Shown: piece by piece, positions 8,156 to 16,353 of the stretch
Position numbering within the stretch: position 1 is the first letter of the stretch
How the letters are laid out: every line of letters begins with the position of its first letter
Origin: Spirosoma endophyticum
GTDB taxonomy: Bacteria; Bacteroidota; Bacteroidia; Cytophagales; Spirosomataceae
Assembly (NCBI RefSeq): GCF_900112365.1
Contig: NZ_FOLQ01000008.1
Coordinates: 62,001-126,000, forward strand
DNA length: 64,000 nt
Reading direction: 5' to 3'
Program-made: the position numbers and the translations under genes
The notes under the pieces: model-generated
Seen by the model: only the letters and a program-made list of their open reading frames with translations
Told to the model about the DNA's origin: nothing
Database searches by the model: none

Positions 8156-9298
8156 ATGACAATCAGACAGTTAGTTGGCCAGGTTGTACTGTTAACGATA
8201 ACCGTTATCTCGGTTGGGCGGGCGCAAAAACTTCCGGATAAAAGAGAAATTGTGGCCAAATTAACCCTGGCTAATGATTATTTTATGAAAACTTGGCCTG
8301 ATCCCGGGAAGGAAATCGTGACGAATAAAACCCGCCCCAGTAATATCTGGACACGGGCAGTATATTACGAAGGGTTGATGGCGCTGTACGGCATTGACAA
8401 GAAGAAAGCCTACTACGAGTATGCCGTCGAGTGGGGCGAAAAGCACAATTGGGGGCTCCGAAGTGGAATCACTACGCGTAACGCCGATGACCAATGTTGC
8501 GGTCAAACCTACATGGATGTATACCTGACTGATCGACAGCCCAGTCGAATTCAGGATATCAAAGCGTCGATAGATGGCATGGTACGTAGCGACAAAATAG
8601 ACGACTGGAGTTGGGTCGATGCACTGCAAATGGCAATGCCCGTGTTTGCAAAACTGGGTGTCTTATATAAAGACGAATCGGCTGCTTACTACGAGAAGAT
8701 GTACCAGCTGTATATGTACTCGAAGATGAAACACGGTGGGAACGGACTATATAATCCTAAAGATGGTCTATGGTGGCGGGATAAGGATTTTGTGCCGCCC
8801 TACACAGAACCAAATGGCAAAGACTGCTACTGGTCGCGGGGAAATGGCTGGGTTGTGGCGGCTTTGGTACGGGTACTCGACATCATGCCGAACGATGCCC
8901 CGCACCGGGATGAATACGAAAAAACGTATCTGGAAATGATGCGCGCCCTGCCGCCACTGCAACGCTCTGACGGTTACTGGAACGTAAGTTTACACGATCC
9001 AGCGAATTTCGGCGGGAAAGAACTAACCGGAACCGCGTTGTTCATTTACGGTATGGCGTGGGGCGTCAATCATGGCTTACTCGATGGGAAAACGTATCGC
9101 CCGATCATTACCAAAGCCTGGAATGCGATGGCAACTGATTCCGTACATCCGAATGGTTTCCTGGGCTACGTGCAGGGAACGGGCAAAGAACCCAAAGATG
9201 GTCAACCTGTTACGTACGACAGTAAACCTGATTTTGAAGACTACGGTCTCGGCTGTTTCCTGTTGGCTGGCACGGAGTTGTATAAAATGAAGCGATAA
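8156..9298 (+). CDS. glycoside hydrolase family 105/88 protein (second copy)
   Basis: A 380-residue protein with an N-terminal signal peptide (ending near GRAQK, residue 25). GH105 features: TYMDVYLTDRQPSRIQDIKAS near residue 118, DWSWVDALQMAMPVFAKLG near 148 with the catalytic Asp, CYWSRGNGWVVAALVRVLDI near 222, and GYVQGTGKEP near 340. It would release unsaturated galacturonate from lyase products of rhamnogalacturonan. It is only distantly similar to the copy at 3.8 kb, so the two probably differ in substrate. Directly followed (17 bases) by rhaM, with which it likely forms an operon, and divergent from rhaT. Confidence 0.9.
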   Translation: MTIRQLVGQVVLLTITVISVGRAQKLPDKREIVAKLTLANDYFMKTWPDPGKEIVTNKTRPSNIWTRAVYYEGLMALYGIDKKKAYYEYAVEWGEKHNWGLRSGITTRNADDQCCGQTYMDVYLTDRQPSRIQDIKASIDGMVRSDKIDDWSWVDALQMAMPVFAKLGVLYKDESAAYYEKMYQLYMYSKMKHGGNGLYNPKDGLWWRDKDFVPPYTEPNGKDCYWSRGNGWVVAALVRVLDIMPNDAPHRDEYEKTYLEMMRALPPLQRSDGYWNVSLHDPANFGGKELTGTALFIYGMAWGVNHGLLDGKTYRPIITKAWNAMATDSVHPNGFLGYVQGTGKEPKDGQPVTYDSKPDFEDYGLGCFLLAGTELYKMKR

Positions 9299-9315
9299 CT
9301 AACTACCGAAGACTT

Positions 9316-9630
9316 ATGGAAGAAATAGCCTTTACAATGAAACTGAAGCCGGGCGTAGCGGTCGAATACCAGCGCCGTCATGATGAGATCTGGCCGGAGC
9401 TGTCGGCGGCTTTAGTCGAAGCGGGCATTCGCGATTATTCCATTTACCTCGACCGCGCTACAGGAACGTTGTTTGCAGTTCAGAAACGTATCGCTAACCA
9501 CACGGCGCACGAACTACCGGGACTGCCAGTAATGAAGCGGTGGTGGGCGTATATGGCCGATTTAATGGAAACAAATCCCGATAATTCGCCGGTTGCCGTG
9601 CCGTTGGCGAAGGTATTTCATATGGAGTAG
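9316..9630 (+). CDS. rhaM: L-rhamnose mutarotase
   Basis: A 104-residue protein, the exact usual RhaM length. It interconverts alpha and beta anomers of L-rhamnose in the cytoplasm, feeding the rhamnose pathway. The active-site Tyr18 and His22 of E. coli RhaM are conserved at the same positions (EYQRRHDEIWPEL), as are LDRATGTLFA and the tryptophan pair in MKRWWAYMADLM. It lies 17 bases after the GH105 stop. Its position next to a GH105 and rhaT supports a rhamnogalacturonan-utilisation role for the block. Confidence 0.95.
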   Translation: MEEIAFTMKLKPGVAVEYQRRHDEIWPELSAALVEAGIRDYSIYLDRATGTLFAVQKRIANHTAHELPGLPVMKRWWAYMADLMETNPDNSPVAVPLAKVFHME

Positions 9631-9655
9631 CGGAGAGCAAAGCGTTCTCCGCTAC
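9627..9655. terminator. hairpin at the rhaM stop codon
   Basis: A 10-bp perfect stem (9627-9636 with 9646-9655), extended by two weaker pairs, overlaps the TAG stop of rhaM. It lies 26 bases before the stop of the convergent lipoprotein gene. Likely terminator, without a T-tract. Confidence 0.5.
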
Positions 9656-9680
9656 GTACCAACAATGGGTTCCTGATGAG

Positions 9681-10187
9681 CTATATCGCTCTCAAAGTCA
9701 TGATCGTCTTATAGGGATTGGAAGGCTCAGTGACCGAAATTTCAACTTTCAGGCCGCTGGCTGAAGCGTCCAGCACTCTCCAGTCCGAAACATCGGTTGC
9801 GTCGTTGTCTTTTACAATGTGGATGGTTTTTGTTTGCTCATTATACGTCCAGTGACTGGGTTGGGCTACCGAAGGGTCTGTTTCATTGTCAGAGCAGGCA
9901 AGTGGTCCATTGCTGCCCGATAGTTGCCCGTTTTTCTCGAATACAAGGTTGTTGTCTTTTTCGCAGTCACGCAGAAAAACGGTCAGATCAGTATCCAGTT
10001 TGCCATCTCCGTCGAGGTCAATGGCTGGATTAACTTCAAATGAGGTCATCCGTAGGTTTTTTCCGACAAATATTAAATTGTTGTCAGTAGCCATAGGCTG
10101 AACAGAATCGCTTTCTTTTTTACACGACGAAAGGGTCAGCACAAAGGCGGCAACTGCAGTCAATAGGGGGGTAGTAACGCGGTTCAT
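9681..10187 (-). CDS. lipocalin-like lipoprotein of unknown function
   Basis: A 168-residue protein with a lipoprotein signal (VLTLSSCKKES, Cys about residue 22). The rest is mostly beta strands with a calcium-site-like segment DLDGDGKLDTD near residue 60, the pattern CEKDNNLVFEKNGQL near 76 and WTYNEQTKTIHIV near 110. This arrangement recurs in Bacteroidota lipocalin-like lipoproteins. Two cysteines (LRDCEKD and GPLACSDN) may form a disulfide. Single gene, own transcript. No specific function can be given. Confidence 0.65.
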   Translation of the reverse strand: MNRVTTPLLTAVAAFVLTLSSCKKESDSVQPMATDNNLIFVGKNLRMTSFEVNPAIDLDGDGKLDTDLTVFLRDCEKDNNLVFEKNGQLSGSNGPLACSDNETDPSVAQPSHWTYNEQTKTIHIVKDNDATDVSDWRVLDASASGLKVEISVTEPSNPYKTIMTLRAI

Positions 10188-10405
10188 TGTATTTAGTTGT
10201 TTAGGGATTGTGTGGTAAAAAGTGGTTCGACAGATTAATAGAGGAAGTATTAGCTACTACGTCCAGGCGTTTTCATCTGCGGAACGATGTAAAATTGGCG
10301 TACCGAAGACAGGTAGCCCATAGTCAGCTCAATCAACCGGCAAAAGCTGCGAATGAATTGCTGTAATGGAGTGGTCAAGTGTTTCTGATTCGCACCTATA
10401 ATAAA

Positions 10406-10467
10406 TCACCGGGTTGAAGTCCGGTGCAATGGCATACTATTACCTGCACCGGACTTCAACCCGGTGA
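10406..10467. terminator. 23-bp perfect hairpin (caccgggttgaagtccggtg type)
   Basis: Positions 10406-10428 pair exactly with 10445-10467 around a 16-base loop. It lies 20 bases downstream of the dioxygenase-like gene (leftward transcription) and can serve as its terminator. A related core, caccgggtt...acccggtg, occurs in the hairpin after dps at 38.8 kb, which suggests a repeated genomic element. The remaining about 220 bases up to 10188 hold no supported gene. Confidence 0.6.
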
Positions 10468-10486
10468 AATTAACAGAGCCGACGTA

Positions 10487-11116
10487 TTAGTGGTTGGCTG
10501 GGTAGTTTGGAATGTTTTTGCCGAGGTATATAAGCCGTTCGGCCTTGAACATGGTGCCTACATCCTTGAGTTTCAGGATGCCACTGCCGCCACGGTTTTC
10601 CAGCTTCTGTCGTTTTTCGGATGTGAGCAGTGGATCATCGTCAAACAGGTATTCGTCAATGTAATATTCATTGAGACCCGGTTCTTTCACCGTAACGTGC
10701 ACATGAGCGGGTTCGGAATGGTCTGGATATGGCGCCGGGCGCCACGTAACAAATTTATATTCACCCTTCTCGTTCGTGCGCATCCAGCCGCGTAGGTAGC
10801 CGTGCCGTTTGCCCCAGCCGGTTTCGTTTCCTTTTTTCGGGTAATGCCCGGTTTCGTCAGTATGATAGATGTACAGAATGACGCCGGGAGCGGGCGTTTT
10901 TCCGTCGGCTTTATAGACGATACCGTTAATGTCCAGCGGTTTTTTGCCTTCGCGGCTAGCGGCTGGCATCTTTAAAAAGGAGTCCAGCTTACTGAAGGGA
11001 ACAGGACTTTCATGAATTGCTTCACAACCCTCGCAGGGACCGCCCACTATCTTGTCCTGACCAAACGCTTTTAAGGTAATGACTATCAAAATCAGGGCAA
11101 CCCATTGATTTTTCAT
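10487..11116 (-). CDS. secreted intradiol ring-cleavage dioxygenase-like protein
   Basis: A 209-residue protein with a signal peptide (MKNQWVALILIVITLKAFGQ). It has the beta-sandwich core of the protocatechuate/catechol dioxygenase family: DINGIVYKADGKTPAPGVILYIYHTDETGHYP near residues 60-90, HGYLRGWMRTNEKGEYKF near 105 and EPAHVHVTVKEPG near 135. Candidate non-heme iron ligands are the Tyr in GHYP, the Tyr in HGYLRG and the His pair in HVHV. The exported location is unusual for aromatic catabolism and fits the extracellular intradiol dioxygenase-like subfamily. Substrate is unknown; no aromatic-pathway genes are nearby. Confidence 0.8.
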   Translation of the reverse strand: MKNQWVALILIVITLKAFGQDKIVGGPCEGCEAIHESPVPFSKLDSFLKMPAASREGKKPLDINGIVYKADGKTPAPGVILYIYHTDETGHYPKKGNETGWGKRHGYLRGWMRTNEKGEYKFVTWRPAPYPDHSEPAHVHVTVKEPGLNEYYIDEYLFDDDPLLTSEKRQKLENRGGSGILKLKDVGTMFKAERLIYLGKNIPNYPANH

Positions 11117-11225
11117 AGTACAAAATAGTGTATGTGCCTGAAACTGGACAATTCTTTTTAGCTATGATAAAAAGCTAATAGCCAGGTCAATATAACTATC
11201 CTGATACGTAATAACTACGGCTATT

Positions 11226-12392
11226 TTAGTGCAGTGCCAGTACGTCGGCTGGCGCATGCAATGATTTCTTTAGTACGTACTGAGCCAGGACGGGGAAATG
11301 GTCGGAAAAAGAAATGCCCGACAACGTTTGACAGGTTTTGATGTGCCAGTCGCTACTAACGAACTGTTGGTCTATACGCACGCAATAAGGATGACGGTTC
11401 AAGGTAAAGCCAAGTCCCTGTCCCGCTTCTTCGAACGCATTTCGGAAATTCTGACTAAGCTTCCCATATGAATAGCCAATGGGTGGTTCGTTAAAATCCC
11501 CACAAATAATGACCGGATACCGACTGCCTACTACGTAGGACTCGACCTCCTTCAACTGCTCATTTCGATGGCCAAATCCTTCTTTTAGCTTACAAAACGT
11601 ATCGAAAACCTCGAACGAAAACTTGCCAATGTCGCCTGATTTTAAGGCATCTATCACCTGATTGGTGCGCACACCCATCGACCATAGATGCACATTAACC
11701 ACCCGGATAGTATCGGCTCCGTAGGCAATATCGGCGCATAGAAACCCATTGATATCGGGGCCATTGGGCCGGTTCCAGATACGACCATACTGATTCACGA
11801 CCGGGTACTTGGAAAATAAAGCCAGTCCAATTTCCCGACCTCGATCAAAGCAGGTTAGTTTGGCAATTTTGGTCTTGTATTGACTTTCGATCTGGGAATT
11901 GGGTGAATATTCCTGAAAACAGGCAATATCAGCCTGTAGCGTAGCTGGATTAAAGCCCGTATTGAGTCCCACGGGAAATGTTTCGCTGTTGAAACTCAGT
12001 ACGTTCAGCGTCTGAGCCTGACTTGTATTCAGACTATTTGTAGCAGAACTGCTTATTCCCACTAACCTTTTTACAACGACGAACGAGAACAAAACCCAGA
12101 TCAGACCGGCCATTGCCACCGCTTTCTGATGTTTAAAGAAAAGATAAATACAGGCTATTAATCCGCAGGGAATCGCCAGCGGTAAACTCATCATGACGAA
12201 GCCTGTTAGCCAGTGTCCATCCAACGGATAGTAGCAAAAGGCCATCGTGAAAAATAGGAAGCTCAGTGTCGTGTAAGCAATCGGGAACTGACGGTATTCG
12301 CTGAACAGCCACTTTGCTACGTCAAATGATCTGTTCAGGAAAAGCACAAAAATGGGCAGCAGAAAATCTACCGATTTATTAAAAGTCTTCAT
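11226..12392 (-). CDS. membrane-anchored endonuclease/exonuclease/phosphatase family protein
   Basis: A 388-residue protein. Residues about 10-115 form three or four membrane helices; the rest is an EEP fold facing the periplasm or outside. Motifs: LNVLSFNSETFP near residue 130, the metal-binding Glu in ACFQEYSPN near 162, NVHLWSMG near 230, GDFNEPPIGYSYGK near 297 and ISFSDHFPVLAQY near 362 (SDHxP). EEP enzymes cut phosphodiester bonds in DNA, RNA or phospholipids; the membrane-anchored type is common in Bacteroidota and its substrate is not defined. It follows the coiled-coil gene by 47 bases in the same direction and is probably in the same transcript. Confidence 0.85.
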   Translation of the reverse strand: MKTFNKSVDFLLPIFVLFLNRSFDVAKWLFSEYRQFPIAYTTLSFLFFTMAFCYYPLDGHWLTGFVMMSLPLAIPCGLIACIYLFFKHQKAVAMAGLIWVLFSFVVVKRLVGISSSATNSLNTSQAQTLNVLSFNSETFPVGLNTGFNPATLQADIACFQEYSPNSQIESQYKTKIAKLTCFDRGREIGLALFSKYPVVNQYGRIWNRPNGPDINGFLCADIAYGADTIRVVNVHLWSMGVRTNQVIDALKSGDIGKFSFEVFDTFCKLKEGFGHRNEQLKEVESYVVGSRYPVIICGDFNEPPIGYSYGKLSQNFRNAFEEAGQGLGFTLNRHPYCVRIDQQFVSSDWHIKTCQTLSGISFSDHFPVLAQYVLKKSLHAPADVLALH

Positions 12393-12439
12393 AGGCTGAG
12401 TGAGTGTTGGTTAATTACATCAATCCCAAACTAGTGGGA

Positions 12440-13390
12440 TTATTTCACCTGAAAATGAGCATCACCGATTTTGATGCCTTCAGAATATAACTCTGCCGTA
12501 TAAGCTCCTGGTTTATAGGGAGCTTCCCGCCGAAAAAGTAGGTCGACCCGCTGGTCATTGTTCTCAAAAGGAACCGTTTGCCGGAGACTGTAACCGATTT
12601 CATTTCCATCAACCAGCAAGATTCCGCCAATGCCACTTTCACTTACAACCGCTCCATTCGCGTCCAGCAAGCGTAGGTAAATGTCTTTGTCATTCGTTAA
12701 GGCGACTGGATTTGATGGCAGAATGAAGGTTATCTTCAGCCGGTCAATACGTGATGCTTTATAGGAACCGCCCCGGCGCTCTTTGCCGTTGGAGGCCACC
12801 GCATTGACTTCCACATTTACGGCTTTCATGGTGGAAGCCAGCGTTACTTTATCCTTTAAATCAGCATTTTGAAGGGAATAATTGACCACCGTCTGGGCTA
12901 GTGCTGCTTTCTCGTTCTTGAGCCCTTCGTTTTCGCTGAGGATGCTTTGCTTTTCCTGCTCAAGGGCGCGTGTCTGGCTGAGTAATGAGCCGTTTTCAGC
13001 CTTTAGCTTTCGGGTATCGTCCTGATGAAGCGTCAGGAAATTTTTGTAGTCCCTGATTTTTAAGGTGTATTGCTGAATCGAAAAGGAGAGGTCGTATTTC
13101 AGTTTCTTCTTGTCATTCTCCAACTGCCGCTTGATACGTTCCAATTCGACAACGCTACCGCCAAGCCGACGTACTTCACTTATTTTCTCATCCAGCTTTG
13201 CTGAAATGGAGTCGAGCTTGATTTGGGTGGAGGCAAATTGCTCTACTTTAGACGTCAGAAGTTTTTGAATTTCAAGGGTTTCGTTTCTTGAGCCAAGAAA
13301 TAAGTAGGCCAGCAGCGCCAGAATGCCCACCAAAGCCCCGATCGTCATGTTAATCGCTCCCTGCTTACTACTCGTCGCTTCTGCTTCCAT
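12440..13390 (-). CDS. single-pass membrane protein with long coiled coil
   Basis: A 316-residue protein. One transmembrane helix near residues 15-33 (MTIGALVGILALLAYLFLG) is followed by about 150 residues of heptad-rich, Lys/Glu-rich coiled coil (about 38-195) and a beta-rich C-terminal domain (about 205-316) containing KITFILPSNPVALTNDKDIY and YTAELYSEGIKIGDAHFQV. I do not recognise a named family; similar proteins in this phylum are sometimes labelled chromosome segregation ATPase-like on coiled-coil grounds only. It lies directly downstream of four phased CTTAA repeats and of the two-component genes, so it may be a target of that system. Confidence 0.7.
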   Translation of the reverse strand: MEAEATSSKQGAINMTIGALVGILALLAYLFLGSRNETLEIQKLLTSKVEQFASTQIKLDSISAKLDEKISEVRRLGGSVVELERIKRQLENDKKKLKYDLSFSIQQYTLKIRDYKNFLTLHQDDTRKLKAENGSLLSQTRALEQEKQSILSENEGLKNEKAALAQTVVNYSLQNADLKDKVTLASTMKAVNVEVNAVASNGKERRGGSYKASRIDRLKITFILPSNPVALTNDKDIYLRLLDANGAVVSESGIGGILLVDGNEIGYSLRQTVPFENNDQRVDLLFRREAPYKPGAYTAELYSEGIKIGDAHFQVK

Positions 13391-13432
13391 CCTGTTGTTT
13401 GAGTAGGTACGTTACAAAGCAACGACATGGAA

Positions 13433-13471
13433 CTTAAGCAGGGCTTAAGCTGACCTTAAATTTACCTTAAA
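13433..13471 (-). promoter_or_regulatory. four direct repeats CTTAA (TTAAG on the coding strand) at 11-bp spacing: candidate response-regulator operator
   Basis: CTTAA begins at 13433, 13444, 13455 and 13466, exactly 11 bp apart; the first two units read CTTAAGC. On the leftward strand this is TTAAG-N6 repeated. OmpR/PhoB-family regulators bind head-to-tail half-sites spaced by about one helical turn, so this fits a tandem-dimer operator. It lies 43 bp upstream of the coiled-coil protein start and overlaps the stop codon of the histidine kinase gene. Regulation by the adjacent OmpR-type regulator is inference. Confidence 0.6.
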
Positions 13472-14849
13472 ATGAATCGGGGTTGGCGAGCGTCAGCATG
13501 AAGGTAGTACCTGATAATGTTGAGTTTACTGCAATCTTGCCCTGGTGGATTTGAACAATTTGGGCGACGATGGCGAGTCCCACACCGTGCCCGCTGATCG
13601 ACTGATTCGTTACGTTGCTTCGGAAGAAAGGCTGAAAAATGAACGGTAAATCGGCCGCCGGTATCTGCGTTCCTTCGTTGAAAACGGTTATCGTAATCGT
13701 TCCTCCTGTCGATTGAAAGTTAACCTTAGCCGTTTTGGTCGGTGAAAACTTACAGGCATTGTCGACAAGATTCATCAATAACACCTTAAGCGAAGGGCGG
13801 TTCCCTAAAGTAATCAGAGCCTCTTCGTCGTCGGGAAAATCAGTGAAAACAAGCTGAATTGTATAATCTTCGTGCCACTCCTGAAGTTGCGTTTTCGTTT
13901 CCCAGATCAGCTCATCCATCCGAACTGGCTCAAACAGCATCGTATTGCCCTGAATGGACGTATTGGCCAATTCGAGCAACGTATTGGTCAGTTGGGTGAG
14001 GGAGCGGGTATCTTCCTGTAGTGACTTAAGCGTACGTTCATATACGTCGGGATTTCGTTTCTGAATAAGCGCTACGTCGATCTGGGAATTAATTTTAGTG
14101 AGCGGGTTTTTCATCTCATGCGATACGTTCGCGATGAACATTTTTTGCGTGTTCAGGGCCTGCTCGATGCGGTCGAGCAACTGGTTGAACGTAGCAACCA
14201 GTAACCCAATTTCGTCCGAGCGATTGGGGTGCTCTACGCGTCTCGTCACATTCGCTGGAAAGATGGTATTGACCTGCTGAATAATGCCCGACATGGGCGC
14301 CAGCGCCCGGCTGGCAAACAGCCAGCCCGAAATACCAAGCAGAAGAATGGCCGCCAGAATCATGACCATTAAAATCTTCTTCAGGTCGACCAGCGCTTCT
14401 TCGCCCGTTTTGTCAATGCCGCTCACAATCACCCAGTTACTGCTGTTTCCGCGCGCCAGACGAATGGCTACGACCTGATACTCATTTCGGTGCAGGAACA
14501 AAGTCTGAGCTGCCGAATCGAGTAGTGGAATAAACTGCTCGTGGAATTGGGTATTCGCCGGATTGGTGGAAAAGAGTACCTTTTTATTGGTCTCGTTGTA
14601 GACCGAAATGTTCTCATTAAGCAGTGGTTCTTTATTGTCGGCGTCGATGAGCCGCAGCACGGTGCTATCCGTTTGCTTCAGGTCAAAAAGGAGCGTGGTC
14701 GTGGTAATGGCACGATCCTGAAGGCGCTTGAAAAACCGTTTTTCAAGATAAAGTTTGCTGAAAAAATAAACACCGAGCGAGAAGAACAACAGAATCAACG
14801 TCACCAGAAAGACAAACTGATAGGTGAGTCGGGTTCGAATATTTACCAT
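13467..14849 (-). CDS. sensor histidine kinase (HAMP, HisKA, HATPase)
   Basis: A 460-residue membrane kinase. Transmembrane helices lie near residues 8-30 and 163-187, bracketing a periplasmic sensor of about 130 residues. A HAMP linker follows, then the H-box FIANVSHEMKNPLTKI near residue 240 with the phosphorylated His, and ATPase boxes NLVDNACKFSPT near 367 and GHGVGLAIVAQIVQIHQGKI near 425. It would phosphorylate the response regulator encoded just upstream. The genes overlap by one base (TAATG), indicating translational coupling. The stimulus is unknown. Confidence 0.93.
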   Translation of the reverse strand: MVNIRTRLTYQFVFLVTLILLFFSLGVYFFSKLYLEKRFFKRLQDRAITTTTLLFDLKQTDSTVLRLIDADNKEPLLNENISVYNETNKKVLFSTNPANTQFHEQFIPLLDSAAQTLFLHRNEYQVVAIRLARGNSSNWVIVSGIDKTGEEALVDLKKILMVMILAAILLLGISGWLFASRALAPMSGIIQQVNTIFPANVTRRVEHPNRSDEIGLLVATFNQLLDRIEQALNTQKMFIANVSHEMKNPLTKINSQIDVALIQKRNPDVYERTLKSLQEDTRSLTQLTNTLLELANTSIQGNTMLFEPVRMDELIWETKTQLQEWHEDYTIQLVFTDFPDDEEALITLGNRPSLKVLLMNLVDNACKFSPTKTAKVNFQSTGGTITITVFNEGTQIPAADLPFIFQPFFRSNVTNQSISGHGVGLAIVAQIVQIHQGKIAVNSTLSGTTFMLTLANPDSF

Positions 14850-15529
14850 TACGACAATAGTTTTAGAACATAGCCCATGCCGATCTGCGTGTGTAGCAAT
14901 TTGGGTTCGAAATCTTTGTCAATCTTCTTGCGAAGGAAATTTATATAGACTTCAATGATATTGGTGCCGGTGTCGAACGTTAAATCCCAGAGTCGTTCGG
15001 CCAGTTCAACTTTAGAAATTACCCGCCCCTGGTGCCGAAGAAAGTACTCAAGCAGTTGAAATTCTTTGGCTGTCAGCGCGATTTCCTTACCGGCCCGCAC
15101 CACTTTTTTTGCATCTGGATCTAATTCCAGATCAGCGATTTTTAGCAGATTGGCCGTTTGTGCCATGCCCGTGTTCCGGCGGGTCAGCGCTCTGACGCGC
15201 GCCATTAACTCACGGAACTCGAATGGTTTAACCAGGTAGTCGTCAGCTCCGGCGTCGAGTCCCACAATTTTGTCATCGGTCGTTCCCAGGGCAGTCAGCA
15301 TCAAAATTGGGGTGGCTACATTGGCCTCCCGCAGTTTTCGGCAAAGCACCAGGCCATTCATGCCAGGTAAAATAATGTCTGATATAATAAGTGCGTAGGC
15401 TGACCGGGTGGCTAATTCAAAACCCATCGTCCCGTCGTAAGCTACATCGACCTCCCACTGGTGCTCTTCAAGCCCCTGTTTGATACTCTGAATGGTTTTG
15501 ACCTCATCTTCAATAATCAAAATTTTCAT
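14849..15529 (-). CDS. OmpR-family response regulator
   Basis: A 226-residue DNA-binding regulator. The receiver domain has the acidic pair in LIIEDEVKT near residue 6, the phospho-acceptor Asp in LIISDIILPGMNG near 52, and the Lys in YLVKPFEFREL near 103. The C-terminal winged helix (about 128-226) includes LTAKEFQLLEYFLRHQGRVISK and TNIIEVYINFLRKKID. First gene of the two-gene operon with the kinase. The phased CTTAA repeats next to the kinase 3' end are a plausible binding site for it. Confidence 0.94.
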   Translation of the reverse strand: MKILIIEDEVKTIQSIKQGLEEHQWEVDVAYDGTMGFELATRSAYALIISDIILPGMNGLVLCRKLREANVATPILMLTALGTTDDKIVGLDAGADDYLVKPFEFRELMARVRALTRRNTGMAQTANLLKIADLELDPDAKKVVRAGKEIALTAKEFQLLEYFLRHQGRVISKVELAERLWDLTFDTGTNIIEVYINFLRKKIDKDFEPKLLHTQIGMGYVLKLLS

Positions 15530-15813
15530 GGTACGGCAGTATCGTCAGTCGAATTTAGGCGAAATAATGCAATAGACGCGCTTTTTTGATTGAAGTCGCC
15601 AGTTTTACTACGTATCGATACAAGATATTTTCTGAATGCAACTTCTGTTAAATCTGATTTTCAGGGCTGACCGGCACAGTTTAATGGTCTGGAAGGTTTC
15701 GTGAGATTATTGGTCATTCGCTGCCTTGATTTCCCCATTATCTGGTTTTTAAAAACAACTCCTCCTGCTAACGGTTTTGGGACTAGATACTAATAAACTC
15801 ATCCCGAAACGTT

Positions 15814-16353
15814 ATGATGCCTGCTGTAGAATCAGGTACGCTTGAGAAGCGGCCACCTTCTTTACCTTCTGTTCAAACCGTCACGCTGACGGTGAATGGT
15901 AAAGAAACTAAATTACAAATTGCCCCCTGGACTACGTTGCTCGATGCGCTTCGGGAGTATATGGACTTGACCGGCACCAAAAAAGGCTGCGATCATGGAC
16001 AGTGCGGAGCCTGCACGGTACTGGTAAACGACAAACGTATCAATTCCTGCCTGTCCCTGGCGATCATGCAGGAAGGCGCGAAGATCACCACGATCGAAGG
16101 TATTGCCGGAACGTATACCGATGCCCCGGCGGGCCTTCATCCCCTTCAGAAATCCTTTATTGAGCGCGACGCCTTTCAATGCGGTTACTGCACACCGGGT
16201 CAGATTTGCTCGGCAGTTGGACTGATGAACGAGGGGAATGCCAAAACTACGGCTGACATTCGAGAGCTGATGAGCGGAAATATCTGCCGGTGTGGAGCCT
16301 ATACGAACATTGTGGACGCGATTGAGGACGTACTAAACGAGAAAGCCGCATGA
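15814..16353 (+). CDS. molybdenum hydroxylase, [2Fe-2S] subunit (PaoA/YagT type)
   Basis: A 179-residue protein with two [2Fe-2S] domains: a ferredoxin-like one with GCDHGQCGACTVLVN and a CLSL cysteine (about residues 59-90), and an all-helical one with FQCGYCTPGQI and GNICRCGAY (about 122-165). It passes electrons from the molybdenum centre to FAD. Unlike E. coli PaoA, there is no twin-arginine signal peptide, so the complex is probably cytoplasmic. It heads a three-gene operon; its stop overlaps the next start (ATGA). Confidence 0.93.
   Translation: MMPAVESGTLEKRPPSLPSVQTVTLTVNGKETKLQIAPWTTLLDALREYMDLTGTKKGCDHGQCGACTVLVNDKRINSCLSLAIMQEGAKITTIEGIAGTYTDAPAGLHPLQKSFIERDAFQCGYCTPGQICSAVGLMNEGNAKTTADIRELMSGNICRCGAYTNIVDAIEDVLNEKAA

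Noticed and set aside
10250..10384. Leftward 45-codon open frame between the lipoprotein and dioxygenase-like genes (reads TTPLQQFIRSFCRLIELTMG and on)
   Set aside because: It looks partly protein-like, but has only a TTG start for the long version and an ATG for a 23-residue version, with no ribosome-binding site or recognisable family.
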